A stretch of DNA of 64,000 nucleotides from Hymenobacter sp. UV11 (GTDB taxonomy: Bacteria; Bacteroidota; Bacteroidia; Cytophagales; Hymenobacteraceae), in contig NZ_SRII01000002.1 in NCBI RefSeq assembly GCF_004684095.1, positions 184,593-248,592 on the forward strand. The letters are read 5' to 3'. A program made the translations under genes and the position numbers. Below the pieces are notes generated by a model. The model worked only from the letters and a program-made list of their open reading frames with translations, was not told the origin of the DNA and ran no database searches. Position 1 is the stretch's first letter. Each line of letters begins with the position of its first letter. Of this stretch, positions 24,709-34,695 are shown piece by piece.

Positions 24709-25966
24709 CCCTTGGGGCCAGGCCGGCCAGCTCGGGTGCGGTGTCGGCGGCCAGCTGGTAGAGGCTGGCCACGAGGCGGGGTAGGGCAAACTGCGCGGCG
24801 TAGGCGAAGCCCGCCCGGCCCATGGCTTCGAGCTGGGCGGGGTGGTCGTAGAGGTGCTCGACGGCCCGCGCCAGGGCCTCGGCCGTGGCATCGGCGGTTT
24901 GCACGGGCACCTTAATACCCGCCGAGTCGGGAATGAAATCGTGGGCGCCGTGGTGGTCGAGCGTCAGAATGGGCAGGCCCAGCGCCATCGATTCGAGGTA
25001 CTGGTTGGCGTAGGTGTCGCGCAGGCTGCACAGCATAAACAGGTCGTGGCCGAGGTAGGCGGCGCGGGTGGCTTCGTAGGGCACGCTGCCGTGCCAGGTC
25101 ACGCGGTCTTGCAGGCCCGCTTCGGCAATCCAGCCGGGCACCAGCGGGCCCATTGGCCCATCGCCCATCACATCGAGGTGAAACTTCACGCGCTTATCAA
25201 CCCGGCCCAGTGCCTCAAGCACCAGGGGCAGGCCCTTGCGCGGAAACAGCCGGGCCAGCCACAAAATGCGTAGTTCGCGGCCCGCCAGCGGTGGCCGCGG
25301 CGCGTAGGCGGCCGGAAAGTAGTCGGCGGCCAGCGCCGCGCCCATTGCCAACGCCACCCGGCGCGCACCCAGCCGCCGGGCCAGCGCGGCCGTGTCGCTG
25401 TTGGCTACCAGCACCAGCGAGGCGTGTCGCAGCGACTGCCGCACGTTGGGGTCAAACGTCGTGAGCAGGCTGCTGATACCATTGCGCACAGTTTCGGTTT
25501 TAAACCAATCGGGCAGGTAGCGGCGCAGCGACGCGGGCGCCGTCATGCCGCCGCCCATCGGGCCCAGCAGCAGCGGCTTTTTTAAGCGCCACAGCCACGA
25601 CGCCATTTGCAGGCTGTTGTAGGTGATGTGGTGCACCGCGTCAAAATTTACCTGCGCGTCGAGCTGCTGCGCCGTGCGCCAGGCCTGGTACTGCCACACC
25701 ATGTAGTGCAGGTACACGCCTGGCTGCCAGCGATAAGCGTAGTTCACCGCTTGCGGCACGTCAATGAATACCAGGTGAATGCGGCCCGCTACGGGGTCGG
25801 CGGCGCGCTCGGCCAGCACCTGCTCCAGGTTGGGCCGGCCGCGGGGGGTAGTGAGGCACCACACCTCGTGGCCCAGCGCGGCCACCTGCCACAGCCAGTT
25901 GAAGCCCGAGCCTTCTTCGCTGCCGTGCAAAGGGTCGCAGGCGTAGGCCGAAAGCAAAATCTTCAT
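24695..25966 (-). CDS. Glycosyltransferase family 4
   Basis: A 423-residue GT-B enzyme with the N-terminal MKILLSAYACDPLHGSEEGS block (glycine-rich acceptor loop), HHITYNSLQMASW and LLGPMGGGM. The donor domain has RILWLARLFPRKGLPLVLEA and SLRDTYANQYLESMALGLPILTLDHHG. The last three residues (SEQ) and the TGA stop are encoded by the heptamer repeat, so the true end may have been rewritten by the repeat. Confidence 0.9.
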   Translation of the reverse strand: MKILLSAYACDPLHGSEEGSGFNWLWQVAALGHEVWCLTTPRGRPNLEQVLAERAADPVAGRIHLVFIDVPQAVNYAYRWQPGVYLHYMVWQYQAWRTAQQLDAQVNFDAVHHITYNSLQMASWLWRLKKPLLLGPMGGGMTAPASLRRYLPDWFKTETVRNGISSLLTTFDPNVRQSLRHASLVLVANSDTAALARRLGARRVALAMGAALAADYFPAAYAPRPPLAGRELRILWLARLFPRKGLPLVLEALGRVDKRVKFHLDVMGDGPMGPLVPGWIAEAGLQDRVTWHGSVPYEATRAAYLGHDLFMLCSLRDTYANQYLESMALGLPILTLDHHGAHDFIPDSAGIKVPVQTADATAEALARAVEHLYDHPAQLEAMGRAGFAYAAQFALPRLVASLYQLAADTAPELAGLAPRGSEQ

Positions 25967-25984
25967 AAAGAGGAAGTAGTGTGC

Positions 25985-26136
25985 GGTAAGCTTTAGCTTG
26001 CCGTGGGTAGCATAGGGTAAGCTAAAGCTTGCCGTTTTTTCGCCTAGTTAGCTAAACAGGCAGTTATGCTAAGAAAAAAGTCACTATCGTTCAGGCTGCG
26101 TATTGTCAGTCAACTCACAGTAAGCTGAAGCTTACC
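25985..26136. repeat. AAGCTTTAGCTT-type palindromic repeats (three copies)
   Basis: Copies at 25985-26002 (GGTAAGCTTTAGCTTGCC), 26016-26033 (GGTAAGCTAAAGCTTGCC) and 26120-26136 (GTAAGCTGAAGCTTACC). The first two form a hairpin followed by six Ts. They fill the 175-base gap between two glycosyltransferase genes. Confidence 0.75.
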
Positions 26137-26141
26137 GCGCC

Positions 26142-27143
26142 TCAGCCTGCGCTTTGCTTTATTTTGGGGCTTTGTAGGCCGGCGGCTACCGGCTTCTGGC
26201 CTGCGAATACGCGCCGCACGATGGCGCCTACCCGGCTCATTAAGAACTCGTTGAAGCGGCGGTTATCGCGGCGGCGGTCCTGGGCCACCTCGGCCGGGTG
26301 GCGCAGCGGAAACGTGAGGTCGCGGGCGGGCACGGCGGCCATATTGTCGGCGCTGTCGTGGGTGTGCGTCGAGTCGTTGCCGAAGCCGATGTTGCCCACT
26401 AGGTTCACGGCCGGCACAATGTAGAGGCCGTGGTGGCGGGCAATGGTGTACTCCCACTGGTAGTCCCACACGTCGGGCGGCTGGGGTAGGGCGCGCACGC
26501 CGGCCATCTTGCCCAGGCGGTAGCGCTTTTCAAGCGGCCCCGTAAAGCTGTCGTTCAGCTCGCCCGATTTTGCTACCCCCTCAAAATCAGTGAGATGGTA
26601 ATCATAGAGCTGCCAGGCGCGCCGCCAGGTGGCCCAGCCCCAGCTGTTGCGCTGCGTCGAGAAGTAGTACGACGGCGCCCCCGGCGCGGGCGGCTGCTGC
26701 GCCTCCGAGCCAAAGTTATTGCCCCCGATGTGCATTACTCGCGCCTCGTCGCGGTAGCGGACCAGCAGCTCCTGGCAAAACCGGAAAAAGCTGGGCGCCG
26801 GCACGCAGTCATCTTCCAGAATAATGCCCTCCGGCTCGTGCGCAAAAAACCAGTTCATGGCCGTCACCGGGGCCAGCCCGCAGTTCAGGTTCTCTTCCTG
26901 AAACAGCGTGAAAACTTCGCAGGGCCAGTCTACTTCCTGCACCACGGCGCGGGTTTCGGCGCAACGAATAAAGTCGGTGGGGTGGCCGGGGCGTGGGCCG
27001 TCGGCCGCCACGTAGAGCCGGGTAGGGCGCGCCTGCCGAATGGTGTCAAACACCCGCCGGGTAGTGTCGGGCCGGCTGAAAATCAGCAGCAGTACCGGCG
27101 TTTGCAGCGCCTCAGGCGGCTGGTCAGCGGAAGAAAATGCCAT
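26142..27143 (-). CDS. Glycosyltransferase-like protein (nucleotide-diphospho-sugar transferase fold)
   Basis: A 333-residue protein with a GT-A fold. PVLLLIFSRPDTTRRVFDTI starts the nucleotide-binding domain, LYVAADGPRPGH follows, and EGIILEDDCVPAPSFFRFCQ carries the metal-binding acidic motif. Later RNSWGWATWRRAW matches a block found in this poorly studied group related to GNT-I/GT13-like enzymes. It probably transfers one sugar of the exopolysaccharide unit. Confidence 0.8.
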   Translation of the reverse strand: MAFSSADQPPEALQTPVLLLIFSRPDTTRRVFDTIRQARPTRLYVAADGPRPGHPTDFIRCAETRAVVQEVDWPCEVFTLFQEENLNCGLAPVTAMNWFFAHEPEGIILEDDCVPAPSFFRFCQELLVRYRDEARVMHIGGNNFGSEAQQPPAPGAPSYYFSTQRNSWGWATWRRAWQLYDYHLTDFEGVAKSGELNDSFTGPLEKRYRLGKMAGVRALPQPPDVWDYQWEYTIARHHGLYIVPAVNLVGNIGFGNDSTHTHDSADNMAAVPARDLTFPLRHPAEVAQDRRRDNRRFNEFLMSRVGAIVRRVFAGQKPVAAGLQSPKIKQSAG

Positions 27144-27248
27144 AGATGCGCGGAGCTAAAAAGTCTGAATTCAGGAAGCGGGGTGGGAGGGAAGCGTGAG
27201 GTAACGTAGTGTAGTAGCAAGCTATACGGTAACCAGCCGCGGCTGGTG

Positions 27249-28544
27249 CTAAGCCGGCATCAGCTCGGCCGGGACAGGCTCGGTATCGGGCTCAGGGGTT
27301 AGCAGGGGGGGTAGGGACACCGACTGAGGCTCGGGCTCGGCTAGGGCGGCCAGCAGCAGGCCCAGCAGGCCAAAGTGGTAGGTAGACCAGTCGTAGGAGG
27401 CCGAAAACACCAACAGGCAGCCGAAGTAGGCAATTAGCAGCGCCGTATCGGGGCGCATGGGGCCGCGCTGCCACAGCCGCTGCCAAACGCGCACAATGGG
27501 CACCAGCAGCACCATCAAAATGCCGATAATGCCGAAGTAAAAGGCCCGGTCGAGGTAGAAGTTGTGAAAGTGATGCCCGGTGCGGTCGGCCCACATCGGC
27601 TGGTCGTTGCTGGGGTCGTAGAACTGCATGGGCACCTCAAAGCCCTCCAGGCGCCAGCCCGCAATGGGCCGCTCGTAAACCAGCGGCATGTACGACTCCA
27701 GCTGCTTGAGGCGCCAGCTGCCGGTGCCCTGCTTGTCGGCGTTGGCCATGTCCTCCATGTTGTCCTGCATGCGGGTCACCACTTCGGGGCTGTTTAGCAC
27801 GATGGCCGTGACGCCCAGCGAGCCCAGAATGCCCGGCACCAGCACCAGCATGGCAATTTTGGAGAAGGAAAACCGGGCGCCCGGCGAGCGGCGCAGCAGC
27901 AGCAAATCGAGCGGCACGGCCACCGCCGTGGCAATCCACACCGAGCGGTGCTGCAAGAAAATGATGAGCGGCAGGCACAGAAAAAAGCCCAGCAGCATCC
28001 GTATCCCGCCGTGGGTCAGGTAGCGGTTGAGGCAGTACAAGGTCACGAGCACAAACAAGTAGGCCGACGATGAGCCGAAGCCCCGCTCATTCTCTGCAAA
28101 GGCGCTCAGGCTGAGCGAGTCGCGGTGAAAAACCAGCAAATTAGCCGCCAGCACAAACGTGAGCACCCCGATAACCTGGCCCATCGACGGCAGCCCAAAC
28201 CGCCGGTGAAAGGCGTAAATTCCGAACATAATCAGCAGCATAAACAGCTTGCTGAACACGTGGGGGTAGGCCAGCCACGAGCCCTGGTTGGCGTACGATT
28301 CCAGCATTAGCCCCCCAATGCCGGCTAGCACTACCCACATCCAAATCTTAACCATCGGCTCCATGTAGCGCGCATACAGCACCAGCGCGCCCGTCGAGGC
28401 TGCAAACAGCAGGTAGGTGTAGAGCTTCACGCCCTCCGGCTCCTGGTCTACCTGCGGCCCGTAGATAAACTCCCAAAACGCCGCATTCGTGGCCAGCACG
28501 GCCAGCAGCGGCAGAATGACCATAAAGTTGAGGCGAATTTTCAT
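27249..28544 (-). CDS. O-antigen ligase/polymerase family membrane protein (Wzy/WaaL type)
   Basis: A 431-residue protein with about ten membrane segments. A large periplasmic loop near residue 290-320 carries RTGHHFHNFYLDRAF, the H-N-x-x-L motif of the Wzy_C/WaaL family. Such proteins polymerise repeat units or attach glycan to a lipid or protein in the periplasm. Within this operon, next to a flippase and Wzc-type protein, polymerase (Wzy) is the more likely role. The C-terminal 30 residues are a soluble acidic, proline-rich tail. Confidence 0.85.
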   Translation of the reverse strand: MKIRLNFMVILPLLAVLATNAAFWEFIYGPQVDQEPEGVKLYTYLLFAASTGALVLYARYMEPMVKIWMWVVLAGIGGLMLESYANQGSWLAYPHVFSKLFMLLIMFGIYAFHRRFGLPSMGQVIGVLTFVLAANLLVFHRDSLSLSAFAENERGFGSSSAYLFVLVTLYCLNRYLTHGGIRMLLGFFLCLPLIIFLQHRSVWIATAVAVPLDLLLLRRSPGARFSFSKIAMLVLVPGILGSLGVTAIVLNSPEVVTRMQDNMEDMANADKQGTGSWRLKQLESYMPLVYERPIAGWRLEGFEVPMQFYDPSNDQPMWADRTGHHFHNFYLDRAFYFGIIGILMVLLVPIVRVWQRLWQRGPMRPDTALLIAYFGCLLVFSASYDWSTYHFGLLGLLLAALAEPEPQSVSLPPLLTPEPDTEPVPAELMPA

Positions 28545-28592
28545 AGAAATAAAAAGCTAGTGAAGCTCAGAGAATACTCAATAGCCAGCCGC

Positions 28593-29813
28593 TTATACTG
28601 GTTGCGAAGCCGGCCGCTTCACGGCGAGCGGAGGGGGTAGGGCCGGGGCCAGGCCCGTTGCCTGCCGGTAAAAAGCCAGCGTGCCCTGCACCATCGCGGC
28701 CCGGTCGAAGCGGGTGCGGGCGTAGGCGTACTGGCGCTGCTGCAAGTCGTGGCGGGTCGCCGGGTCGGCCAGCAAGTCGGCTAGCTGGGCGGCCAGGGCG
28801 GCGGGCGGGGTGCTTTGGGGCAGCGAAGCTTCGGGGGTGGCAGCCAACAGCTCGGGGCTACCCCCCGCCACCAACGCCAAGGCCGGGCAGCCGCTGGCAA
28901 TGGCCTCAATTACCACATAGGGGCAGTTTTCGCGTAGCGCGGTGTGCACATATACATCGGCGGCGTGCAGCAGTGCGGCTACCTGCGTATGGTAGCCCAG
29001 CAGCACCACGTCGTTTTCGAGGCCTTGCGCGGCGATGAGGTCGCGCAGCATGGCTTCGTCTTCGCCCTTGCCCACCAGCACCGTCACGCAGCTGGGGTGC
29101 CGGTGGCGCAGCTCGGCGGCCACGGCCACCAGGTACTGCTGGTTTTTACGGGCTTCGAGCTGCCCGATGTTCAGGATAATCGGCCGGCCGGGAAACAGCG
29201 CCCGTAAGTCGGTTTCAGCACTGGGCGCGCCCGCCGCGCCGGGCGCAAAGGCCGCCATGTCCACGCCATTGTGGGCGATGGCCGTTTGGGCATCGGCCGG
29301 TAAAAACGGCTGCGTCAGCCGCAGGGCGTACTCCGAAATTCCCAGAAAAAACCGGGTGCGGCGTAGCAAAAAGTTATACCAGCGCACCTCGAAGCGGGCC
29401 GCCCAGCCGCGGGGGGGTAGGGCCAGCTGCTGCACCACCTCGGTGCCGGGGTGGTCGTTGTAGTGGCCGGTTACTACTACCGGCACCTGGTCGCGCAGGG
29501 CCAGGCGGGCCGCCCAGCCGCTACTCACGTCCTGGGCATTCACCACGTCGTAGGGCTGCTGCCGGTCGATGGCGCAGTAGATTTCAAGCGCCTGGCCCAG
29601 CTCCAGGCCCACGCGCCGGCCCAGCGAACCAAGCAGGCCCACCACCCGCCGGCCCACCCCAATGGCCCGCCGCACCCAGGGCCGCAGGTCGTCCTGGGTC
29701 ACCACCGTTACGTGGTGGCCCTGGGCGCGCAGCAGTGCCGCCAGCCGCTCATAATGCACCCGCACGCCCGAAGCCGCGCCCGGCACCTGCAGGGAAGTCA
29801 GCAAAATATTCAT
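28593..29813 (-). CDS. Glycosyltransferase family 4
   Basis: A 406-residue GT-B enzyme. N-terminal MNILLTSLQVPGAASGVRVH, donor domain IILNIGQLEARKNQQYLVAV, and TALRENCPYVVIEAIASGCPALAL (E-x7-E). Its ATG overlaps the TGA stop of the flippase gene by four bases, a sign of translational coupling. Confidence 0.9.
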   Translation of the reverse strand: MNILLTSLQVPGAASGVRVHYERLAALLRAQGHHVTVVTQDDLRPWVRRAIGVGRRVVGLLGSLGRRVGLELGQALEIYCAIDRQQPYDVVNAQDVSSGWAARLALRDQVPVVVTGHYNDHPGTEVVQQLALPPRGWAARFEVRWYNFLLRRTRFFLGISEYALRLTQPFLPADAQTAIAHNGVDMAAFAPGAAGAPSAETDLRALFPGRPIILNIGQLEARKNQQYLVAVAAELRHRHPSCVTVLVGKGEDEAMLRDLIAAQGLENDVVLLGYHTQVAALLHAADVYVHTALRENCPYVVIEAIASGCPALALVAGGSPELLAATPEASLPQSTPPAALAAQLADLLADPATRHDLQQRQYAYARTRFDRAAMVQGTLAFYRQATGLAPALPPPLAVKRPASQPV

Positions 29814-31390
29814 GGGGTAAGGGGCGGGGTAAGGGTGTCGACCGAAGAGAATGCGCCGGGCTGAGTTTCGAGAAACGCATGGTAGCGGGCCAGGTGCGGG
29901 TGGGCGCGGGGGGGTAGGCGCGGCAGGCCTCGCAGCCGGCCGAGCGCCTGGGCCAGCATGGGCCGCAGCTCGGCCGAAGGCCAGCGCAGCACCACCGCCA
30001 GCAGCGCCACGGCGCCCGTCGCCATCAGAGCCAGCAAGGTCAGTAGGATAGGCAGGTGCAACGGGCGCACCAGGGCGCTCACCACCAGCAGGCTCAGGCC
30101 CACCGCCGCCGCATTGAGCAGGCCCGGCTTATAAACGGACAGCAGCCGGGGGTAGGCGATGCCAATGTCGTTGTGCGTCACGCGCATGTAGAGCAGCGTG
30201 CGCACAAACTCGCCCGTGCCGATGCCCACCGCAATGCCCGCCAGGCCGTAGCCCTTCAGCGACCAGAACAAGGTGGCCAGCAGCACCATATAGGTCAGGT
30301 TGAGGATGATTTTCTGGTGCAGGTTGGCGCGGGCATCGGCCACTACGCCCGCCAGCAAGGTGCTCATGGTGAGCGGAATAGAAAAGCACAGCACCCGCAA
30401 AATCGGCACCGAAGCTGCCCAGCGCGGGCCCAGCAGCACCGCCACCAGCTCGGGGGCGGCCACGGCCACGCCAGCGCACACGGGCAGCACCACCGTCGTG
30501 ATGAGCGTGGTGCTGGTCAGGTACAAAGACCGCACGCGCGGCAGGTCGTCCTGAATCTTGCTGAACGCCGGAAAGGCCACCCGCGCCAGGCTATTGGTCA
30601 GGAAATACATGGGCAGGTACAGCAGCATGTAGGCCCGGTTGTAGATGCCGAGCAGCACCGAGCCCAGCAGCCGCCCGATGAGCAGCGTGTCGAGGTTGCC
30701 ATTCACAAATTCCAGAAAGCCCACCACCGACACCCGCCCGCCGTAGCCCAGCAGCCGGGCGTAGGGTGCCTTTTGGAAGATGAACCGCAGCGAGTGCCGC
30801 ACCACCAGGTAGTTGAGCACGGCCGCGAAAAACTGCTGCGCCAGGCTGGCGGCCACCAGGCTCCACACGCCAGCGCCCAACAGGCCCAGCGTCACGCCTA
30901 CCCCCCCATAGCCCAGGATGTAGGCCACTACCTCCACCTTGGCAATGGCCTCGAAGCGCATCTCGCGGCGCAGCATGCTGGTGGCCGTGGACCCTAGTCC
31001 CACCAAGATAAACCCCAGCGCCTGCACCCGCACCAGCGGCACCACGGCGTCATTTTTCAGGAAGAATACGGCCAGCGGCGCGGCCAGCCAGGCAATGCCC
31101 GCCACCGCCAGCCCCAGGCCCAGCGAGGCCGTGAAGGTGGCCCGCACGTCGTCGTCGTCAATGTTCAGGCGCTGCACCAAGGCGTGGCCCAGTCCCATCT
31201 CAGCAAAGTAGCTGCCGAAGCGCAGCACTACCCCCGCCATGGCCACTAGGCCGAAAGCAGCGGGGTCGAGCAGGCGCGCCATCACGGCGGTGTAGCCAAT
31301 CTGGAGCACCGCCGTTAGCACCGTGGCCGCCGTTGTCCACTGCACCCCGCGCACGGCGGTCGAAGTGAGATTTTGGGTGGTTACTGCCAT
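29810..31390 (-). CDS. Polysaccharide flippase, MOP superfamily (Wzx/WzxC type)
   Basis: A 526-residue protein with about twelve to fourteen membrane segments. The N-terminal GVQWTTAATVLTAVLQIGYT and ARLLDPAAFGLVAMAGVVLR, followed by FAEMGLGHALVQR, are the usual start of Wzx/WzxC flippases. It would move lipid-linked repeat units from the cytoplasmic to the periplasmic face. The C-terminal 60 residues are polar. It lies between the Wzc-type gene and a GT4 gene, with a 4-base overlap to the latter. Confidence 0.92.
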   Translation of the reverse strand: MAVTTQNLTSTAVRGVQWTTAATVLTAVLQIGYTAVMARLLDPAAFGLVAMAGVVLRFGSYFAEMGLGHALVQRLNIDDDDVRATFTASLGLGLAVAGIAWLAAPLAVFFLKNDAVVPLVRVQALGFILVGLGSTATSMLRREMRFEAIAKVEVVAYILGYGGVGVTLGLLGAGVWSLVAASLAQQFFAAVLNYLVVRHSLRFIFQKAPYARLLGYGGRVSVVGFLEFVNGNLDTLLIGRLLGSVLLGIYNRAYMLLYLPMYFLTNSLARVAFPAFSKIQDDLPRVRSLYLTSTTLITTVVLPVCAGVAVAAPELVAVLLGPRWAASVPILRVLCFSIPLTMSTLLAGVVADARANLHQKIILNLTYMVLLATLFWSLKGYGLAGIAVGIGTGEFVRTLLYMRVTHNDIGIAYPRLLSVYKPGLLNAAAVGLSLLVVSALVRPLHLPILLTLLALMATGAVALLAVVLRWPSAELRPMLAQALGRLRGLPRLPPRAHPHLARYHAFLETQPGAFSSVDTLTPPLTP

Positions 31391-31473
31391 TTTAGTTTGA
31401 GTTGGTAGCGCCGCTTGTCAGTGCCGCGTCCTTGCTTAATGCGCAAATTGCTCGCAACGACAGAGCCAGCCTT

Positions 31474-33864
31474 TTACACGCCGTACTTGTAAGCATTCGC
31501 CTTGTGGCGATACTCATACGTGCTGCTAAAGTGCACGTCGTTGATAAGCATGTAGAGCTGCTTCACCTTGTGGTCGCGGTGCATCTCGGTTATCTGGGCC
31601 ACCAGGGCGCGGTCGGTATAGTTCTGGCGCACCACGTACACCTTGGCGTCCAGGTACTGCAGCAGCACCAGAAATTCCGATACGTAGCCCAGCGGCGGAA
31701 TATCCACCAGCAGGTAGTCGTACTCGTCGCGTAGCTGCTGCATCAGTTCGGCCAGGCGCGGGCTTTCAATAAGGCGGGTCGGGTTTTGGGGCAGTGGGCC
31801 GCAGCACAGCACGTCGAGGCCCTCAATGCTGGTGTTGCTACGCGCTTCATCGAGGGTGCTGTCGCCGGCCAGATAGGTGCTCAGGCCATGCTTGGCGCGC
31901 GGGTCGATGCCGAAGTAGCCGGCCAGGGTAGGGCGGCGCATGTCGCACTCCAGCACGGCCACGCGGCGGCCGCTCTGGGCCAGCTCGGCGGCCAGGTTCA
32001 CGGTGCAGAAGCTCTTGCCCTCGCCGGGTACCGACGACGTGACGCCAATCACGCGCTTGTCGAGGCCGGCGGCCAGGTACTGCATATTCACCCGCACCGA
32101 CCGAAACGCCTCCGCAATGGGGCTGCGCGGGTCGTGCAGCATGGTCTGCTTATCCTCCGGCGTGCCGTGCGGAATCACGCCCAGCAGCGGAATGTTGGTG
32201 AGGCGGGCCAGGTCTTCCTTGCTCTGCACGCGGCGGTTGGTTTTGTCCTGCATCAGCACCAGGCCGGCGGGTAGCAGCAGGCCGGCCAGCACGGCCAGCA
32301 ACGCCACCAGCAGCGGCTTGGGGGCCGAGGGTCCCAGGCCGTTCTGCTTGGCCGGGTCCACCACCTTCTTGTCGGTCACGTTGGTCGCTAGTGCGATGGC
32401 GGCTTCGTTACGCTTCTCCACCAGGTAGTTGTAGTTCTTCTCGTTGAAGTTGCTAGTGTTTTGCAGGTTGTTCATCTGGCGCTCGTTTTCGGGCATCTTG
32501 GTCAGCTGGCCGCGCACGTCGCCCAGCTGCTGCTCCACATCGCGCAGGGCGCTGCCCGAGCTGTTTACCAGGCTGGTCAGCGTCTGGATGAGCAACTCCT
32601 TAGTAGTGCTGATTTTCTCATCCAGCACCACTACCAGGGGGTTGATTTCGGTGCCGTTCACAATCAGCGAGGCCCGCTGGCTGCCCAGGTCTGATAGCTG
32701 CTGAATGAGGCCCGTGGTGGCCGGGTCATCAATGCCGGCGCTGCTCAGGGCCGTGGCCTGGCCGGGGCCGCGGTGTTCCTTCAGGTAGCTGAGTAGGTTT
32801 TGGTAGTAGCGGCGGTTGGTAGACAACCGGTTGCGGTTCGAGTTCAGCTCAGTCTGCTGCTGAATCCCTACCCCCAGCTGCGCGCCCGCATCGACCACGC
32901 TGTTGGCCGAGCGAAACGAGCTGAGGCTCTGCGCGGCCTTCGACTTCGACTCGGCCAGCTTGTTAATTTCATTGTCCAGAAAAGACACCGTCTTGCCGCC
33001 AATCTGGTTTTTCTGGGTCAGGTCGTCCTGCACGTAGGTGTTCATCAGCGTGTTCAGAAACTGCGTTTCCTTGGCGGGCACCGTGCCCTGCACGCTCAGC
33101 TCCAGAATGCGCGACTCGTGGTCGGTGGGCTTCACCTTGAGGCGGCTCTGGTAGTCGCCCACCAGGCTGCTCAGGTCGTTGAGCTTGAAGAAGTACTGGC
33201 CGCTGGCCTCGCCACCCAGCTGGTCGGGTTCGGGCCGTATTACCACCGTCAGCAGGGGGTTGCGCAGGGTGTCGCCGGCCGCCACGGTCTGGTCAAACTT
33301 CACGCCCAGCACCTCGCGCACTAGGTCGCCGGTGGCCAGCTGGCGCAGCTCGCCGCGCTTGGCATCGGCATGAATGCGAAACTTGCCGCCTTCCAGTTGC
33401 TCCACGTAAATAGGTACCCCCGTAATCTGCGGTCGGCCCGGCACGGCCACCACCCAAAAGGGCATGTCGCCCGCCGCCCGCTCGCGCACCTGCAAGGGCC
33501 GCACCAGGTTTAGCCACGAGCCGGGCTCGGCGTAATAGCTCACCGTGAAAGGCAGCTGGGCCAGGGTGCGCCGCAGCATACCCGACGACGTGAGCAGTCC
33601 CACCTCGTCTTCCAGCTTGAGGCCTTTGGGCTTACTGTCAAGTAGTTGTAGCAGCTCCTGGGCCTGCTTCGAGCCCGTCGATTGGTCGCCGATGAGTAGC
33701 GTCGATTGAAAATCGTACACCGGAGCTTTCACCTGGAGGTATACCCAGGCCAGGGCACCGGCCAGCAGCAGCGAGCCCACAAACAGGGGCCAGCGCCGCT
33801 GAAGCTTAAAGAAAAGCTCGTGCAGGTCTATTTCGGCCGCAAAGGGCGCAGGACGCATTTCCAT
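31474..33864 (-). CDS. Polysaccharide co-polymerase with tyrosine-kinase domain (Wzc type)
   Basis: A 796-residue inner-membrane protein that controls chain length and couples to the export channel. The N-terminal Wzz domain begins at DLHELFFKLQRRWPLFVGSL, a long coiled-coil periplasmic part follows, and the second membrane segment is PLLVALLAVLAGLLLPAGLV. The cytoplasmic BY-kinase has Walker A SSVPGEGKS, Walker A' VAVLECDMRRPTL and Walker B YLLVDIPPLG. The tail holds tyrosines (STYEYRHKANAYKYGV) that fit the autophosphorylated tyrosine cluster. It follows the Wza-type gene by 51 bases. Confidence 0.94.
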   Translation of the reverse strand: MEMRPAPFAAEIDLHELFFKLQRRWPLFVGSLLLAGALAWVYLQVKAPVYDFQSTLLIGDQSTGSKQAQELLQLLDSKPKGLKLEDEVGLLTSSGMLRRTLAQLPFTVSYYAEPGSWLNLVRPLQVRERAAGDMPFWVVAVPGRPQITGVPIYVEQLEGGKFRIHADAKRGELRQLATGDLVREVLGVKFDQTVAAGDTLRNPLLTVVIRPEPDQLGGEASGQYFFKLNDLSSLVGDYQSRLKVKPTDHESRILELSVQGTVPAKETQFLNTLMNTYVQDDLTQKNQIGGKTVSFLDNEINKLAESKSKAAQSLSSFRSANSVVDAGAQLGVGIQQQTELNSNRNRLSTNRRYYQNLLSYLKEHRGPGQATALSSAGIDDPATTGLIQQLSDLGSQRASLIVNGTEINPLVVVLDEKISTTKELLIQTLTSLVNSSGSALRDVEQQLGDVRGQLTKMPENERQMNNLQNTSNFNEKNYNYLVEKRNEAAIALATNVTDKKVVDPAKQNGLGPSAPKPLLVALLAVLAGLLLPAGLVLMQDKTNRRVQSKEDLARLTNIPLLGVIPHGTPEDKQTMLHDPRSPIAEAFRSVRVNMQYLAAGLDKRVIGVTSSVPGEGKSFCTVNLAAELAQSGRRVAVLECDMRRPTLAGYFGIDPRAKHGLSTYLAGDSTLDEARSNTSIEGLDVLCCGPLPQNPTRLIESPRLAELMQQLRDEYDYLLVDIPPLGYVSEFLVLLQYLDAKVYVVRQNYTDRALVAQITEMHRDHKVKQLYMLINDVHFSSTYEYRHKANAYKYGV

Positions 33865-33915
33865 AGCAGAAAGGGGAAGGTTAGGATAACTTAGCGAAGG
33901 CTATTCGCAGGGTAG

Positions 33916-34695
33916 TTAGCGAGTTAAATAACTAATAAGCAGCACGATGGCTGAAATACCCGCGAACACAATGCCCAGGTTGTTAGCATTGCCGCGGGCC
34001 GTGCGTGCCTTTTGCGGCTCCACGTAGAGCGCGTCGTTGGGCAGCAGATAATAGTAAGGCGATTTCAGCAGGTTGGGGTCCGTGAGGTCCAGCAGCACCA
34101 CTTCCGAGCCTTTTGTCGTTTGCCGAATAAGCTTGATGTTCTGGCGGTTGCCAAACTCCGTGAGGTCGCCGGCCAGGCCCAGGGCTTCCAATACGGTAGC
34201 CTGCGGGTTATAGATGAAATAGCGCCCCGGCTGGCGCACCTCGCCCAGCACCGTCACCTTGAAGCTAAGCAGCTTTACCAGCACGTTGGCATCGCGCACA
34301 TAGGCGCCCACCTTTTGGCGCACCAGCGTCTGGGCCTGCTCCACACTCAGGCCCTGCACCTTCACCTGCCCAATGGTGGGTAGGGTAATACTACCGGTAT
34401 CATCTACCGAATAGCCAGTTAAGTACAGCACGCCGGGGTCGCCGGTGGCAATGGTCTGCGGCCCCTGAATGTTAAAGATATCGCTTAGCGCCGGCTGCAC
34501 ACTCTGCACCTTAATGCTGAGCACGTCACCGGCTTGCAGCAGGTACACGGGCCGCACATTGTCTACCGAAGTGGGGGTAGTAGTAGAATAGCGGCCGCCC
34601 TGCAGGTAGGGTAGCTTGTTCTGCACCACGCAGCCCCCGAGCCCGAGCAATAGCCATCCGTAAACCAGTAAACGTAGTCGAAAAGGTGAAATCAT
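33916..34695 (-). CDS. Polysaccharide export lipoprotein (Wza/OPX type)
   Basis: A 259-residue outer-membrane lipoprotein. Lipobox LGGC near residue 22, polysaccharide-export domain (YLLQAGDVLSIKVQSVQP, GSITLPTIGQVKVQGLSVEQ), then an SLBB domain (VTVLGEVRQPGRYFIYNPQ, VLEALGLAGDLTEFGNR). A C-terminal hydrophobic segment (LGIVFAGISAIVLLISYL) is usual in this phylum. It is the first gene of the long minus-strand glycan operon. Confidence 0.93.
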   Translation of the reverse strand: MISPFRLRLLVYGWLLLGLGGCVVQNKLPYLQGGRYSTTTPTSVDNVRPVYLLQAGDVLSIKVQSVQPALSDIFNIQGPQTIATGDPGVLYLTGYSVDDTGSITLPTIGQVKVQGLSVEQAQTLVRQKVGAYVRDANVLVKLLSFKVTVLGEVRQPGRYFIYNPQATVLEALGLAGDLTEFGNRQNIKLIRQTTKGSEVVLLDLTDPNLLKSPYYYLLPNDALYVEPQKARTARGNANNLGIVFAGISAIVLLISYLTR